NCBI GenBank assembly: GCA_024689285.1
Contig: JAILDR010000042.1
Coordinates: forward strand, 1 to 13,452
Length of the DNA: 13,452 bases
Origin: Bacteroidales bacterium
GTDB lineage: Bacteria; Bacteroidota; Bacteroidia; Bacteroidales; F082
Direction of reading: 5' to 3'
The notes beneath the pieces were generated by a model. The model worked only from the letters and a program-made list of their open reading frames with translations. It did no database searches and had not been told where the DNA came from. How positions within the stretch are numbered: position 1 is the stretch's first letter; every line of letters starts with the position of its first letter. A program made the position numbers and the translations under genes. Below are positions 13,360-13,452 of this stretch, piece by piece.

Positions 13360-13452
13360 GGTGGGCGGCGCGCTACTTTCCCACGGTCTCCCGCAGTATC
13401 ATCGCCGCGGCGGGGCTTAACTTCTCTGTTCGGGATGGGAAGAGGTGCGCCC
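13360..13452 (-). rRNA. rrf: 5S ribosomal RNA, 3' part (cut at right edge)
   Basis: The minus strand shows the conserved 5S stretch with CACCTCTTCCCATCCCGAAC, then AGAGAAGTTAAGCCC, GATGATACTGCGGGAG and GTGGGAAAGTAGC, ending in a pyrimidine-rich helix I strand near GCCGCCCACC. About 90 of roughly 110 nt are present; the 5' end lies beyond the window. The exact 3' end is uncertain by a few bases because its helix I partner is missing. The terminator at 13312-13351 follows directly, so this is the distal gene of an rRNA operon transcribed toward cdsA. Confidence 0.93.

Overview
The window comes from a Bacteroidota genome, most likely a member of the Bacteroidales. Three things point there: repeated -7 promoter boxes of the form TAnnTTTG, two secreted proteases ending in type IX secretion (T9SS, 'Por') C-terminal sorting domains with YPNP starts, and almost no Shine-Dalgarno sequences. 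A species cannot be named from the sequence alone.

Layout. Positions 1-389 (minus) hold the N-terminal part of valyl-tRNA synthetase, which runs off the left edge. A divergent promoter region (390-770) separates it from a POT-family peptide transporter (771-2453, plus). Two tandem paralogous subtilisin-like proteases follow (2749-4479 and 4485-6197, plus), and then a second POT transporter (6309-7991, plus). Secreted endopeptidases beside proton-coupled oligopeptide carriers suggest a protein-foraging locus: extracellular cleavage followed by uptake of short peptides. That link is inferred from gene order and family roles.

A roughly 630-bp gene-free stretch (7992-8623) carries a strong terminator, two small degenerate tandem-repeat arrays, a palindrome, and a near-copy of the GNRA-capped terminator found after the first transporter.

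Next is a plus-strand set of six genes (8624-11629): a DUF4160 protein, a DUF2442 protein with a C-terminal helix-turn-helix, and queF, queC, queD and queE. The four que genes encode every step from dihydroneopterin triphosphate to preQ1, the precursor of queuosine in tRNA. Only one Bacteroidota-type promoter was found, upstream of the DUF4160 gene. Dispersed palindromic repeats with an ACGAATT core sit between queF and queC and between queD and queE.

Convergent to this set are psd and cdsA (minus, 4-bp overlap, cdsA first), two membrane phospholipid genes that look clearly more A+T-rich than the rest. At the right edge lies most of a 5S rRNA (minus) with its terminator, the distal end of an rRNA operon transcribed toward cdsA.

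No IS element, CRISPR array, tRNA or phage gene was seen. The least explained parts are the DUF4160/DUF2442-HTH pair leading the queuosine genes, the shared departure of both POT transporters from the ExxER proton-coupling motif, and the repeat-rich intergenic DNA.
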